Shown here: positions 51,801 to 61,373 of the stretch, one piece after another
Layout of the letters: each line of letters opens with the position of its first letter
Position numbering within the stretch: the first letter of the stretch is position 1
Assembly (NCBI RefSeq): GCF_030732845.1
Contig: NZ_JASHKA010000006.1
Location: 1-64,000, forward strand
Direction of reading: 5' to 3'
Source of the DNA: Roseibium sp. MMSF_3544
Lineage (GTDB): Bacteria; Pseudomonadota; Alphaproteobacteria; Rhizobiales; Stappiaceae
Length of the DNA: 64,000 nucleotides
Notes under the pieces: model-generated
Database searches by the model: none
Told to the model about the DNA's origin: nothing
The model's input: the letters and a program-made list of their open reading frames with translations, nothing else
Translations under genes and position numbers: made by a program

Positions 51801-53300
51801 ATGCGCCGGTCAAGACTGAAACGCAAGGCAAGCGGTGCGGAACCAACACCACTGCAGCCGCCAATTGGCGGGCGCTTCGCCCCGCTGACAGACGAAAAGC
51901 TGAGGGACATTACCAACTCGGCGTTCGCAATCCTGGAGCAGATCGGTGTCGGCGGTGCGCCCTCCGATATTCGGTCGCTGGCTCTTGACAACGGCGCCAA
52001 TGAACGCAGCGACGGAAGGATCACCTTTTCAAGGCCGCTCGTTGAGGACATGATCGCGCGCGCATGCAAACGCGTCGAACTGCCCGGCTTCGTGCAGGAG
52101 CGCGGGATAGAAGTCGGCGGCGGCCGCGTTCACATCGGCACAGGCGGGGCAGCAGTCCAGGTTCTTGAGGCGGCGACGCAGACCTTCCGCGACAGCACGC
52201 TTGAAGATCTTTATTCCCTGATGCGTGTCGTCGATGCATGCGACAACATTCACTATTCGCTGCGCCCCGTTGTCGCCCGGGACATGACCGACCCGTTCGT
52301 GCTGGACATCAACACGGCCTTTGCCGGGCTGAAGGCAACCTCCAAGCCCATCGGAACAAGCTTCTTTGAACCGGCCAATGTTGCACCGGTGGTCGGCATG
52401 CTGGATGCGGCACTCGGAGAAACATCCTTTGCCGCGCAGCCCTTCTGCTTTGCCTCTGTCTGCCACGTGGTGCCGCCGCTGACGCTCGCAGAAGAGGCTT
52501 GCGAGGTGATGCAGGAATGTGTCCGGCTGGGAATGCCCTTGCAGATCTGTTCGGCGGCACAGGCCGGGGCGACAAGCCCGGCTGCCCTTGCAGGTGCACT
52601 GGCACAAGGGCTTGCCGAATCTCTTGCAGGGCTGGTGCTGGTCAACATGATGAAACCGGGCTTCCCCTGCATTCTTGCGTTTCTGGCATTTATCTCCGAC
52701 TTGCGGACAGGGGCAATGACAGGCGGCTCCGGGGAGGCGGCTGTGGCCAATGCGGCAGCGGCTCAGCTGCTGTTGAACCTCGGCATTCCTTCCACGGTCT
52801 CCGCCGGCATGACCGATGCCAAGACCGCGGACGCGCAGTCGGGCTACGAAAAAGGCTACACGATTGCGCTGTCTGCACAGGCAGGCGCGGACATGATCAA
52901 CCTCAGCGTCGGCATGCTCGGCTCGATCATGGTCGCCAGCAAGGAAGCGCTTGTCATCGACAATGACATGTGCGGCGCCATCATGCGCACGGTGCGCGGG
53001 GTCGAACTGTTCGACGGGTCGATTGACCTGGATATGATTGAACAGGTGGTGACGGGCGAAGGGCACTTCCTTGGAACCGCTCAGACCCTGGATCTCATGA
53101 CCAAGGAATATCTTTATCCAAGCCTCGGCGACCGGCAGAGCGTCAGCGACTGGCTGGAGGCGGGAGCCCTGACGGTCTGGGACAAGGCGATCGCCCGGGT
53201 TTCGGAGATCGAGGCGCTGCCGGTGCCGACGCATTTGCCTGCGGACATCGAGGCCGTCTTGCGCGAGCGTCTTCCCATTCACCTTTCAGAAGGGCTCTAG
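51801..53300 (+). CDS. Trimethylamine methyltransferase (MttB) superfamily protein, copy 2
   Basis: A 499-residue MttB/COG5598 protein, closely similar to copy 1 at 6845. Shared blocks are FRDSTLEDL, PVVARDMTDP, AQAGATSPAALAGALAQ, SDLRTGAMTGGS and SAGMTDAK with GYEKG. No in-frame amber codon precedes the final TAG, so it is a non-pyrrolysine type. GGAAAGG precedes ATG 51801. Only 3 bp separate it from two FAD/GcvT demethylases, so a betaine (for example glycine betaine to dimethylglycine) is a natural substrate, with the methyl passed to a corrinoid protein that is not encoded nearby (inference). The MetR-type box upstream is probably its control site. Confidence 0.87.
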   Translation: MRRSRLKRKASGAEPTPLQPPIGGRFAPLTDEKLRDITNSAFAILEQIGVGGAPSDIRSLALDNGANERSDGRITFSRPLVEDMIARACKRVELPGFVQERGIEVGGGRVHIGTGGAAVQVLEAATQTFRDSTLEDLYSLMRVVDACDNIHYSLRPVVARDMTDPFVLDINTAFAGLKATSKPIGTSFFEPANVAPVVGMLDAALGETSFAAQPFCFASVCHVVPPLTLAEEACEVMQECVRLGMPLQICSAAQAGATSPAALAGALAQGLAESLAGLVLVNMMKPGFPCILAFLAFISDLRTGAMTGGSGEAAVANAAAAQLLLNLGIPSTVSAGMTDAKTADAQSGYEKGYTIALSAQAGADMINLSVGMLGSIMVASKEALVIDNDMCGAIMRTVRGVELFDGSIDLDMIEQVVTGEGHFLGTAQTLDLMTKEYLYPSLGDRQSVSDWLEAGALTVWDKAIARVSEIEALPVPTHLPADIEAVLRERLPIHLSEGL

Positions 53301-53303
53301 CCG

Positions 53304-55718
53304 ATGAAGAGCCACGCGCAGGTTGTCATTATCGGGGGCGGCGCCGTCGGCGTTTCAATCCTCTACCATCTGGCGAAAGCCGGGGTGACAGACACCCTGT
53401 TAATCGAGAAGAACGAACTCACCAGCGGGTCCACGTGGCACGCGGCCGGTAACATTCCAACCTATGCCAATAGTTGGGGCGGCATGCGGGCCGGGAACTA
53501 TGCCTGGCGCCTTTACAAGGATCTCGGTGCCGAGGTCGACTATCCGATCACCTACCGCCATACAGGAGCCTTCTGGCCCGCCCATACGCCCGAGCGCATG
53601 GATTTTTTCCGGCACCTGGTCGGTATCTCCAAGGGGCTCGGCTATGATCTCGCGATGCTGTCGCCCACCGAGATGGATGCCATGCATCCCTATTTCAGGT
53701 CTGGCGAAAGCGTCCTTGGCGGCATCTATGACCCTTATGAAGGCGACGTCGATCCGAGCCAGTTGACGCAGGCACTTGCCAAGGGCGCGCGTGATCTCGG
53801 AGCGGTAATCGCGCGTTTCACGCAAGTCACCGGCATCACCCGCCAGCTTGGTGGCGCGTGGCTTGTTGCAACCGACAAGGGCGATGTGGTTTGTGAAACC
53901 GTCGTCAACGCCAGTGGCTACTATGGCCGGGTGGTTGGTGAAATGGTCGGGCAAAGCCTGCCGGTGGTGACACTCGAGCACCAGTACCTTGTGACGGAAA
54001 GCCTGCCGGAGCTGGAGGCGGACCCCAAGAATTTCCCGCTCGTGCGTGACCCGGACATCATGTACTACCTCCGCCGCGAACGGAACGGCCTCCTGCTCGG
54101 ATCCTACGGCCACGAGGGGCGTCCGGCCTGGCTGGATGGCACGCCGGACTGTTTCGCCAATCAATTGTTCCCGGACAGCGTCGATGACATCGCCGAAGTG
54201 CTTGAGGCGGCGCTCAGCCATGTGCCGATCCTGGGCGAGGCCGGCGTCAGCCGGTTTATCAACGGACCCATTCCCTACAGTCCGGACGGAGCGCCGTTGT
54301 GCGGGCCGGCCTTCGGGCTGCCGAACTTTTATCATGCCTGCTGTTTTCCAGTTGGCATCACCCATTCGGCTGTAGCGGGCAAGACCCTGACGGAATGGAT
54401 CACAGAGGGTGAGCCGGAATGGGATATGTCCATGTGGGATCCGCGCCGCTTCGGTGACTGGGCAACCTTCGACTACACCTCGAAGCGCGCCAGCGAGCTC
54501 TATGAGCACCAATATGCGATCCCGTATCCGCACCGGATCTGGAAATCGGCACGACCGGTCCAGCGAACACCGCTCTATGAGACCCTGAAGAACCAGGGCG
54601 CCGTTTTCGGTCAGGTCGCGGGTTGGGAGCGTGCGTTCTGGTTCGAGACAGATGCAGCCAAAGACAACGGCGAACTCTCCTTCCATCACGAGGCCTGGCA
54701 CGAGGCGGTTCGTGCGGAAAGCGAAGGTATTCGCGATCGGGCCGGCGTCATGGACCATGGAGGTTTCACCCGCTACGAGGTGGAAGGACCAGGCGCCACC
54801 GGATTCCTGGATCATGTGTTTTGCGGTGCGATGCCGGCCGTTGGACGCGTCAAGCTGAGCTACATGCTGACACCAAAAGGCAAGGTCTGGTCCGAAGCGA
54901 CGATCGCGCGGCTGGCGGAGAACAGGTACCTCCTGTGTGGACCTACGCTTGCCGACCAGCGTGATCATGACTGGATGGTCCAATTCCTTCCGGAAGCAGG
55001 GGTGACATTGCAACGCGGGTCGGCTTTCGATGCAGCGCTGATGGTCATGGGCCCGAAATCGCGCGAGATTCTGCAGCCCTTGACCGATGCTGATCTTTCA
55101 AAGCACGAAGCGCCGTGGATGTCGGTGCGCGAAATCACGATCGCCGGTGCGAATGTGATTGCCCTTCGGATTTCCTATGTCGGCGAACTCGGCTGGGAGC
55201 TTCACATGCGCAGTGAAGATCTTGAGACGGTTTACGGCGCGATCATGCGCGAAGGAGCAACTGACGAGATTGTCCAGTTTGGCTCCTACGCCCTCAACGC
55301 ATTGCGGCTTGAAAAGGGCTACCACGGCTGGGGTGCCGATTTCGGTGTTGAGTATACGGCCTTCGACGCCGGGCTCGACCGGTTCGTCAGCAAGAAGAAA
55401 GACAGGTTCGTCGGGCGTGAAGCGTTTTATGAACAAGCCAAACAGCCCAAGGACTATCATTTCACCGGCTTTGTTCTGGACGGCTACGGGCCCGATCCGC
55501 TGTCATCCGATCTGATTTTGCGGGACGGCAAACCGGTCGGATATGTGAGTTCCGGCGGGACCGGCTTTCGCATCTGCAAACGCATTGCGCTTGGCTACCT
55601 GACGGTCGCGGCCGTGCCTGGTGACGTTTTTGACATCGAAATTCTGGGAAACCCTGAGCGCGCAACGGTGACCGAATTGCCTTTTTATGATCCTGAAAAC
55701 AGCCGCCTGAAGAGCTAA
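53304..55718 (+). CDS. FAD/GcvT-domain N-methyl demethylase, copy 1 (dimethylglycine/sarcosine dehydrogenase-like)
   Basis: An 804-residue two-domain enzyme. The N-terminal DAO-type FAD domain (about 1-390) has IIGGGAVG at residues 9-16 and SGSTWHAAG, where the His is expected to bind FAD covalently as in dimethylglycine dehydrogenase. The C-terminal GcvT/tetrahydrofolate domain (~430-800) contains SYVGELGWELH and ALRLEKGYHGWG. Such enzymes oxidise an N-methyl group and transfer it as 5,10-methylene-tetrahydrofolate. The gene is the second of the MttB operon and is followed after 6 bp by a paralogue of identical length. Confidence 0.9.
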   Translation: MKSHAQVVIIGGGAVGVSILYHLAKAGVTDTLLIEKNELTSGSTWHAAGNIPTYANSWGGMRAGNYAWRLYKDLGAEVDYPITYRHTGAFWPAHTPERMDFFRHLVGISKGLGYDLAMLSPTEMDAMHPYFRSGESVLGGIYDPYEGDVDPSQLTQALAKGARDLGAVIARFTQVTGITRQLGGAWLVATDKGDVVCETVVNASGYYGRVVGEMVGQSLPVVTLEHQYLVTESLPELEADPKNFPLVRDPDIMYYLRRERNGLLLGSYGHEGRPAWLDGTPDCFANQLFPDSVDDIAEVLEAALSHVPILGEAGVSRFINGPIPYSPDGAPLCGPAFGLPNFYHACCFPVGITHSAVAGKTLTEWITEGEPEWDMSMWDPRRFGDWATFDYTSKRASELYEHQYAIPYPHRIWKSARPVQRTPLYETLKNQGAVFGQVAGWERAFWFETDAAKDNGELSFHHEAWHEAVRAESEGIRDRAGVMDHGGFTRYEVEGPGATGFLDHVFCGAMPAVGRVKLSYMLTPKGKVWSEATIARLAENRYLLCGPTLADQRDHDWMVQFLPEAGVTLQRGSAFDAALMVMGPKSREILQPLTDADLSKHEAPWMSVREITIAGANVIALRISYVGELGWELHMRSEDLETVYGAIMREGATDEIVQFGSYALNALRLEKGYHGWGADFGVEYTAFDAGLDRFVSKKKDRFVGREAFYEQAKQPKDYHFTGFVLDGYGPDPLSSDLILRDGKPVGYVSSGGTGFRICKRIALGYLTVAAVPGDVFDIEILGNPERATVTELPFYDPENSRLKS

Positions 55719-55724
55719 CCCAGA

Positions 55725-58139
55725 ATGACGAAGCCTCTTCCATCGGACGTCCAGGTTGCCGTTGTCGGCGGAGGGATCGTCGGCTGTGCGACAGCTTATC
55801 ATCTGGCGAGAGCGGGCTGGTCCGTTGCGCTCTTTGAACGCAAGAAACTGACCAGTGGCACGACCTGGCATGCGGCCGGTCTTGTAAGCGAGGCCCAGGC
55901 CGTTCCGGTCATGAGTGCGCTTGCCAGATATGGTCTCGATCTCATGGAGCGCCTTGAGAGCGAGACGGGTCAGAACACCGGCTTTAAACGTAACGGTTCG
56001 ATCACGCTCGCCCTGACCGAGGCGCGCACCGAAGAATTGCGACGCAAGGTTGACTACGCGCATGGCTGCGGTATCCGGGCGGCTGAAATTGCCATTTCAG
56101 AGGCCGTGGAAAGATGGCCGTTGTTGTCGGCGCATGGCGCGGAGAGCGCGTTCTGGTTTCCCGGAGATGGTTACACCAATCCGATCGACACGACGATGGC
56201 GCTTGCCAAAGGGGCAAGAGCCGGCGGGGCACTGATATTTGAAGATTGCAAGGTCGACAGGATCGTTGTGGAACGAGGCAAGGTTGCCGGTGTCGAGACG
56301 GAACGGGGGCTGGTGCGCGCCGAACATGTTGTCAACGCAACCGGAATGTGGGCACGGGACTTTGGTCTGTCGCATGGCGTTCATGTGCCGCTGAACAGCA
56401 CCAACCATTATTATGTCGTCACGGATCCGATCGAGGGTGTTTCCGGTGATCTGCCGGTCCTCAGGGTCATGGACGAGTACGCTTATTACAAGGAAGACGC
56501 CGGCAAGCTGTTGATTGGTTGCTCCGAACCGAACGCAACGCCCTGGTTGCCTGAAGGCGGAATTCCCGACCGGTTCGAGTTTGACGAACTGCCCTGCGAC
56601 GAGGAGCATCTTTATCCGGTTCTGGAAGCCGCAATGGAACGGGTTCCTTCACTTGCAAACTCCGGGATCAGGAAATTCTTCAATGGTCCGGAAAGCTTCA
56701 CACCCGACGCCAAACACTATCTCGGGCCGTTTGCTGAGGTAAAAGGTCTTTGGGTCGCAGCCGGGTTCAATTCCACCGGCATTCAAAACGGGCCAGGCGC
56801 CGGTAAGGCACTGGCCGAGTGGATCATGGCAGGTCACATGACCATGGACCTGACCGACGTCGACAGCCGCCGGATAGTGCCGGGCCTGAACGCGGCGCGT
56901 TACACTGCGGTCAAGGCGGCCGAAACGCTGTCCCACGCCTACGCCATGCATTGGCCATACCTGCGCAAGGAACAGGCGCGCGGTTTGCGCCGGACGCCCT
57001 ATTTTGCGCATCTGAAAGCGGCTGGCGCGCAATTCGGCAGTGCAAACGGTTGGGAAAGGCCGCTTGTTTACGGTGCCGAATTCACCGACGGGTTTGGCCG
57101 TCAGCCGTGGTTCGATGCATGGCGCGGTGAACATGAGGCGCTGCGAACCGATCTTGGCATGATCGACCTGACCTTCGGACGGTTTCTGGTCGAGGGCGCT
57201 GATGCAGAACGACAGATGCAGCGCCTGTGCGGAGCGGATATGACATCACCACCCGGTTCGCTGCTCTATACGCACATGTTCAACCATCAAGGCGGGATCG
57301 AAGCCGATGTAACAGTCGCGCGCCTTGCAGCGAACCAGTATCTGGTCATGGCGTCTGCGGGAGCTGAACCTCAGACAGGATACTGGTTGAAGACCTCTTT
57401 GCGCGAGACCGGTGTCAGTGTCGCCAACATCACGTCCTCGGAAGCAACGCTCGCCGTTATGGGGCCGCGCTCACGAGACTTCCTTCAGAAACTGACAGAT
57501 ACGGACCTTGCCGGCGACGCGTTTCCGTTTGCCACGTGGCAGAACATTTATGTGGGTCATGCGCCCGTTCGCGCACAGCGGATAACCTATGTCGGGGAAC
57601 TTGGCTGGGAGTTGCATGTTCCCTCCGAATTTGCACAGCACGCCTTTGAGACGCTGGCCGTTTCACCTGAAGCCCCGAGGCTGTGTGGCGGCATGGCGGT
57701 CGACTCCTGCAGGATCGAAAAAGGCTTTCGGCATTGGGGACACGATGTTGGTCCCTCTGACAGTCCGGTAGATGCCGGGCTGACCTTTGCCTGCAATTTT
57801 CAAACGGATTTTGTTGGCAAGGAAGCGATCCTGGAGAGGCGAGAAGCTGGCCCGGACACCCGGCTGTTGTTGTTCCGGCTTGCTGACCCGAACGCGCTGG
57901 TCTTCGGCAAGGAACCGATCCTGAGAGATGGTGAAATCGTTGGCCGCCTGACGTCCGCAAGCTACGGCTGGTCAACAGGCACCGCGATAGGCATGGGCTA
58001 CGTGACCTGGCCCGAGGGTGTTTCGCTGAAGCAACTGGCAGACGCTGAATATCAAGTCACGGTGGCGGGACGCCCGGTCGAAGCATTCGCAAGTGTGCGC
58101 GGACTTTATGATCCGTCCAACTCCAGAATGCGCGACTGA
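55725..58139 (+). CDS. FAD/GcvT-domain N-methyl demethylase, copy 2 (dimethylglycine/sarcosine dehydrogenase-like)
   Basis: An 804-residue paralogue of the preceding protein. The FAD loop is VVGGGIVG, the covalent-FAD segment SGTTWHAAGL, and the FAD domain ends with AAGFNSTGIQNGPGAGKALAEW. The GcvT domain contains ITYVGELGWELH and CRIEKGFRHWG. The substrate-side segments differ clearly from copy 1 (for example GFNSTGIQNGPGAG against CFPVGITHSAVAG), so the two probably act on successive substrates, such as dimethylglycine then sarcosine, rather than being redundant (inference). Confidence 0.9.
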   Translation: MTKPLPSDVQVAVVGGGIVGCATAYHLARAGWSVALFERKKLTSGTTWHAAGLVSEAQAVPVMSALARYGLDLMERLESETGQNTGFKRNGSITLALTEARTEELRRKVDYAHGCGIRAAEIAISEAVERWPLLSAHGAESAFWFPGDGYTNPIDTTMALAKGARAGGALIFEDCKVDRIVVERGKVAGVETERGLVRAEHVVNATGMWARDFGLSHGVHVPLNSTNHYYVVTDPIEGVSGDLPVLRVMDEYAYYKEDAGKLLIGCSEPNATPWLPEGGIPDRFEFDELPCDEEHLYPVLEAAMERVPSLANSGIRKFFNGPESFTPDAKHYLGPFAEVKGLWVAAGFNSTGIQNGPGAGKALAEWIMAGHMTMDLTDVDSRRIVPGLNAARYTAVKAAETLSHAYAMHWPYLRKEQARGLRRTPYFAHLKAAGAQFGSANGWERPLVYGAEFTDGFGRQPWFDAWRGEHEALRTDLGMIDLTFGRFLVEGADAERQMQRLCGADMTSPPGSLLYTHMFNHQGGIEADVTVARLAANQYLVMASAGAEPQTGYWLKTSLRETGVSVANITSSEATLAVMGPRSRDFLQKLTDTDLAGDAFPFATWQNIYVGHAPVRAQRITYVGELGWELHVPSEFAQHAFETLAVSPEAPRLCGGMAVDSCRIEKGFRHWGHDVGPSDSPVDAGLTFACNFQTDFVGKEAILERREAGPDTRLLLFRLADPNALVFGKEPILRDGEIVGRLTSASYGWSTGTAIGMGYVTWPEGVSLKQLADAEYQVTVAGRPVEAFASVRGLYDPSNSRMRD

Positions 58140-58151
58140 GACCCAGTACCG

Positions 58152-59078
58152 TTATCTTACGTGGAACCCTGCATCCGGCTCCCGGCACCAGTCGGCCAGA
58201 AGTTTGGCAACGGAGTGGATGGGATCGTCTTCGTCCATGTCTTCCGTGCGCAAGACCGCGCACCAGGGTAGGGTCACACCTTCCTCGGTGACGCGTGCAC
58301 CGACAATGCGCCCTTCATCGAGTGCGGTCTGAAGCGCCCAGCTCGAAAGCACGCTTGTTCCAAGGTCAGAGGCGACCAATTCGACAATGGCTTCGGGCAG
58401 TTCGACTGTCGCTGCCCATTGAGGATAGCTGTCGGTGGGACGGAACAGACGCGCAAACTCCCGGTCGGGTTCGGGCACCTTCGTGTAGGTGATGAAGGGT
58501 TCCCCAACAATATCGTATCCCTCGACGAAGGCCCGGTCTGCGAGCCTGTGGGTCGGTGACATAATATAGAGAAGCGGGTCTTCAAAGAGCGGTATCGTGG
58601 ACAGTCCGGCCTGGGCAACGTTGCCGGAGACAACCGCAATGTCGATATGCCGGTTCTGCACCCCGGCAAGCGGATTGCTCCTTGCGCCGGCCATGATCTG
58701 AAGATCGATCCCATCGGTTCGTGCCTTGAGATACCGGATGAAGGAGGGCAGCCAGCGATAGTTGCTGTAGGCTTCAACCGACAGGCGCACGACGTGCTGG
58801 ATGCCGGCATTCATGCGCCTGACGTCCTGTTCGGCACGGCTGAGATCGCTCAGGATCCGTTCGGCAACGACGGCCATGTGTTCGGCCGCTGGCGTCTTGC
58901 GCAGGCGTTTGTGCATCCGCGTGAACAGCGGCACGTCCAGCCGGCGTTCCGCCTCGCGCAAGCGGTGCGACAGCGCCGACGGGGTCACTCCGAGTTTTTC
59001 TGCTGCATCGGTTATACGCCCGGTTTCGATGATGGCTTGGATCAGTTGGAGATGTCGCAGATCGAGCAGTGGTTTCAT
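58152..59078 (-). CDS. MetR-like LysR family regulator
   Basis: A 308-residue LysR protein whose N-terminus LDLRHLQLIQAIIETGRITDAAEKLGVTPSALSHRLREAERRL resembles MetR rather than the GcvA-like regulators elsewhere in the window. MetR in enterobacteria responds to homocysteine and binds TGAA-N2-T-N2-TTCA. Exactly that pattern occurs 9 bp upstream of this gene and again before the MttB operon. It is placed behind the demethylase genes, converging on them, and diverges from the aminotransferase gene. Effector unknown; homocysteine or a one-carbon metabolite is plausible. Confidence 0.9.
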   Translation of the reverse strand: MKPLLDLRHLQLIQAIIETGRITDAAEKLGVTPSALSHRLREAERRLDVPLFTRMHKRLRKTPAAEHMAVVAERILSDLSRAEQDVRRMNAGIQHVVRLSVEAYSNYRWLPSFIRYLKARTDGIDLQIMAGARSNPLAGVQNRHIDIAVVSGNVAQAGLSTIPLFEDPLLYIMSPTHRLADRAFVEGYDIVGEPFITYTKVPEPDREFARLFRPTDSYPQWAATVELPEAIVELVASDLGTSVLSSWALQTALDEGRIVGARVTEEGVTLPWCAVLRTEDMDEDDPIHSVAKLLADWCREPDAGFHVR

Positions 59079-59087
59079 TGTGTAGCC

Positions 59088-59100
59088 TGAAATTGATTCA
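59088..59100. promoter_or_regulatory. MetR-type box at the LysR/aminotransferase divergent promoter
   Basis: TGAAATTGATTCA is identical to 51705-51717 and fits the MetR consensus. A further half-site in opposite orientation (ATTTCAG, 59127-59133) lies closer to the aminotransferase gene, so the regulator may control both directions. Confidence 0.65.
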
Positions 59101-59180
59101 CAAAAGTGAGAAAACTTCGAGATTGGATTTCAGTCAAGGTGGGTGCGAAATCGAAGCGGTGAATTCGATTGGAGCCCGAC

Positions 59181-60557
59181 ATGAACGCCGACGCCAAGCA
59201 CTCGATCAAAGCGGACATCGCCCACCACGTGCACCCTCAGTCGAATCTGCGCCAGCATGCAGAACACGGTCCGACCATGATCACGCATGGCAAAGGCGTT
59301 TTCATCTACGACAGCGAGGGACGGGAGATCATCGACGGGTTTTCCGGTCTCGGTTGCGTCAGCCTCGGCTATCACAACGAGCGGCTGGCCGATGCAGCAA
59401 TGCGCCAAATGAACACGCTGCCTTTCGCACCGACCTTCTACAACAGGTCTCATCCACGGGTGGCGGAGCTGGGCGAGCGTCTCATCGGATTGGCTCCGGG
59501 CGGCATGAACCGCGTCATGTTCCAGTGCTCGGGCTCTGAGGCGAACGACACGGCAATCAAGCTGCTCTGGTACACCAACACTGCCAACGGCATGCCGAAC
59601 CGGCGGAAGATCATTGGACGGGTGCGCGGGTACCACGGCAATACCGTTGCGACGGTGTCGCTGTCCGGACAGCCGCATATGCATGCCAAGTTCGGGCTTC
59701 CGCTGCCGGAGTTCAAACACACCGAGCTGCCGAATTACTACCGCTTCCACATCGACGGCGAAAGTGAAGAGGAGTTCTCGGCGCGCATGGCGGCACGGTT
59801 CGAGGATCTGATCTTGTCCGAAGGCCCGGAAACCGTTGCGGCCTTCTTTGCAGAGCCTGCCATCTCGGGCGGCGGCGCGCTGATGCCGCCGGAAGGATAC
59901 TGGAACGCCATGCAGGCGGTTTTGCGCAAATACGACATCAAGTTCGTTGCCGATGAAGTGGTTTGCGGATTTGGCCGCACCGGCAACCTGTGGGGTTCGC
60001 AGACCTGGGGGCTTGAGCCTGACATGGTGTCTTGTGCAAAGGCGCTTTCAGCGGCGTTTTTTCCAATCTCGGCCCTGATGTTCAAGGACGGGATGTACAG
60101 CGACATGATGAAGAATTCCGACGAGGTCGGCGTTTTCGGACATGGTTATACCTATGCCGGTCATCCAGTAGGCGCCGCCGTCGCCCTGGAAGCGCTCGAC
60201 ATCTATGATGAAATCGACCTGGTCGGCCACGTGCGCAAGGTGAGCGAAACCTTCCTGGCCCGGTGTCACGCGCTTTCTGATCACCCGCTGGTTGGCGAGG
60301 TGCGCGGCGTCGGCCTGTTCTGCGGCTTCGAGCTGATTAGGGATGCCAGAACGCGCGAACCGTTTGACCCGTCCTGGAAAGTCGGTGAGCTGGTTCAGAA
60401 TTTCGCGCACGATCGGGGGCTTTACCTCAGAGCCATCGGTGACCGAATGAGTTTCATGCCGCCGCTGATCATCAAGGAAGACGAAATCGAGATCGCCGCA
60501 GACCGTTTCCAGGCCGCACTTGATGATGCCTGGGCCGTTGTACGGGGCAGGGTCTGA
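59181..60557 (+). CDS. Class III PLP-dependent aminotransferase
   Basis: A 458-residue aminotransferase of the omega-amino acid/taurine-pyruvate group. The PLP phosphate segment is SGSEANDTAIKLLWY, the aspartate that contacts the pyridine is in VADEVVCGFGRTG, and the Schiff-base lysine is in SCAKALSAAFFPIS. ATG 59181 has GGAG six bases upstream; an in-frame TTG at 59169 is not used. It transfers an amino group from an omega-amino acid, or a polyamine or taurine-like compound, to a keto acid. The neighbours suggest a link to amine catabolism (inference). Confidence 0.9.
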   Translation: MNADAKHSIKADIAHHVHPQSNLRQHAEHGPTMITHGKGVFIYDSEGREIIDGFSGLGCVSLGYHNERLADAAMRQMNTLPFAPTFYNRSHPRVAELGERLIGLAPGGMNRVMFQCSGSEANDTAIKLLWYTNTANGMPNRRKIIGRVRGYHGNTVATVSLSGQPHMHAKFGLPLPEFKHTELPNYYRFHIDGESEEEFSARMAARFEDLILSEGPETVAAFFAEPAISGGGALMPPEGYWNAMQAVLRKYDIKFVADEVVCGFGRTGNLWGSQTWGLEPDMVSCAKALSAAFFPISALMFKDGMYSDMMKNSDEVGVFGHGYTYAGHPVGAAVALEALDIYDEIDLVGHVRKVSETFLARCHALSDHPLVGEVRGVGLFCGFELIRDARTREPFDPSWKVGELVQNFAHDRGLYLRAIGDRMSFMPPLIIKEDEIEIAADRFQAALDDAWAVVRGRV

Positions 60558-60578
60558 TCCAAGGGCAGGGGGTCGGCA

Positions 60579-61373
60579 ATGGACAGTTTGCAGCTGGATC
60601 TCAAAGCACTGAGAGCCGAAATCAGGGCTGGTCGGTTTCAACAATCGACGGCCGGGTGCGCGCCCGGTCGCATGCAGGCAAACATCGTCATCTTGCCACG
60701 AGAGCATTCCGCCGATTTTCGAACCTTCTGCGAGCTAAATCCCAAACCATGTCCGTTGCTCGCTGTTTCAGAGCCAGGCAGCTCGCGACTTCCGGTGCTT
60801 GGCAGCGAAATCGATGTAAGGAGCGACTTACCGGGTTACCGTATCTGGCGCGACGGAACACCGTTGGAGGAAGCACAAGACATTTTTTCTTTCTGGAGAG
60901 ATGACCTTGTGACCTTTGCAATCGGATGTTCGTACGGTTTCGAGGCTTCCCTGATTGCCGCTGGCATATCGCTGCCCCATGTGGACGCAGGTCGCAAGGT
61001 TGCGATGTACGATACCAATTTGCCATTGCTTCAATCGGGTCCTTTTGGCGGCAACATGGTTGTCTCAATGCGGCGCATACCCGAGCATCGTCTTGAAGAT
61101 GTGGTCGAGATTTCGGGCAATTTCCCACAGTGTCACGGGACACCTGTTCATATCGGCGACCCTGGCGAGATCGGCATCGAAGCGCTCCACCAACCCGACT
61201 ACGGCGATCCTCCAGGCGACGCTGGCGTGCCGGTGTTCTGGGCTTGTGGTGTGACGCCGCAAGCCGTGCTGCGACGCGCTTGTTTAGCCTTTGCGATAAC
61301 TCACAGCCCAGGAAAAATGCTTGTCTGTGACGTGCCTGACACCTGGAACCAACTCTTGAATTCAGTGTCATGA
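60579..61373 (+). CDS. DUF1445 family protein (putative hydro-lyase / D-glutamate cyclase-like)
   Basis: A 264-residue protein of the YcsI/DUF1445 family: GCAPGRMQANIVILP at the start, FAIGCSYGFEASLIAAGI in the middle, and FWACGVTPQAVLRRA...ITHSPGKMLVCDV at the C-terminal end. Some family members, including mammalian DGLUCY, act as D-glutamate cyclases. It follows the aminotransferase after 21 bp and overlaps the LysR gene by ATGA. The actual substrate here is open; a dehydration of an amino or hydroxy acid is likely. Confidence 0.88.
   Translation: MDSLQLDLKALRAEIRAGRFQQSTAGCAPGRMQANIVILPREHSADFRTFCELNPKPCPLLAVSEPGSSRLPVLGSEIDVRSDLPGYRIWRDGTPLEEAQDIFSFWRDDLVTFAIGCSYGFEASLIAAGISLPHVDAGRKVAMYDTNLPLLQSGPFGGNMVVSMRRIPEHRLEDVVEISGNFPQCHGTPVHIGDPGEIGIEALHQPDYGDPPGDAGVPVFWACGVTPQAVLRRACLAFAITHSPGKMLVCDVPDTWNQLLNSVS

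Noticed and set aside
52029..53282. 417-residue minus-strand frame inside MttB-like copy 2
   Set aside because: Cys/His/Arg-rich shadow; a similar one opposes MttB-like copy 1 at 7382-8509, explained by conserved codon use of the paralogues.
53400..55013. 537-residue open frame on the minus strand opposite the first FAD/GcvT gene
   Set aside because: Shadow of a clear plus-strand gene in high-GC DNA; no recognisable domain and the plus strand has family motifs throughout.
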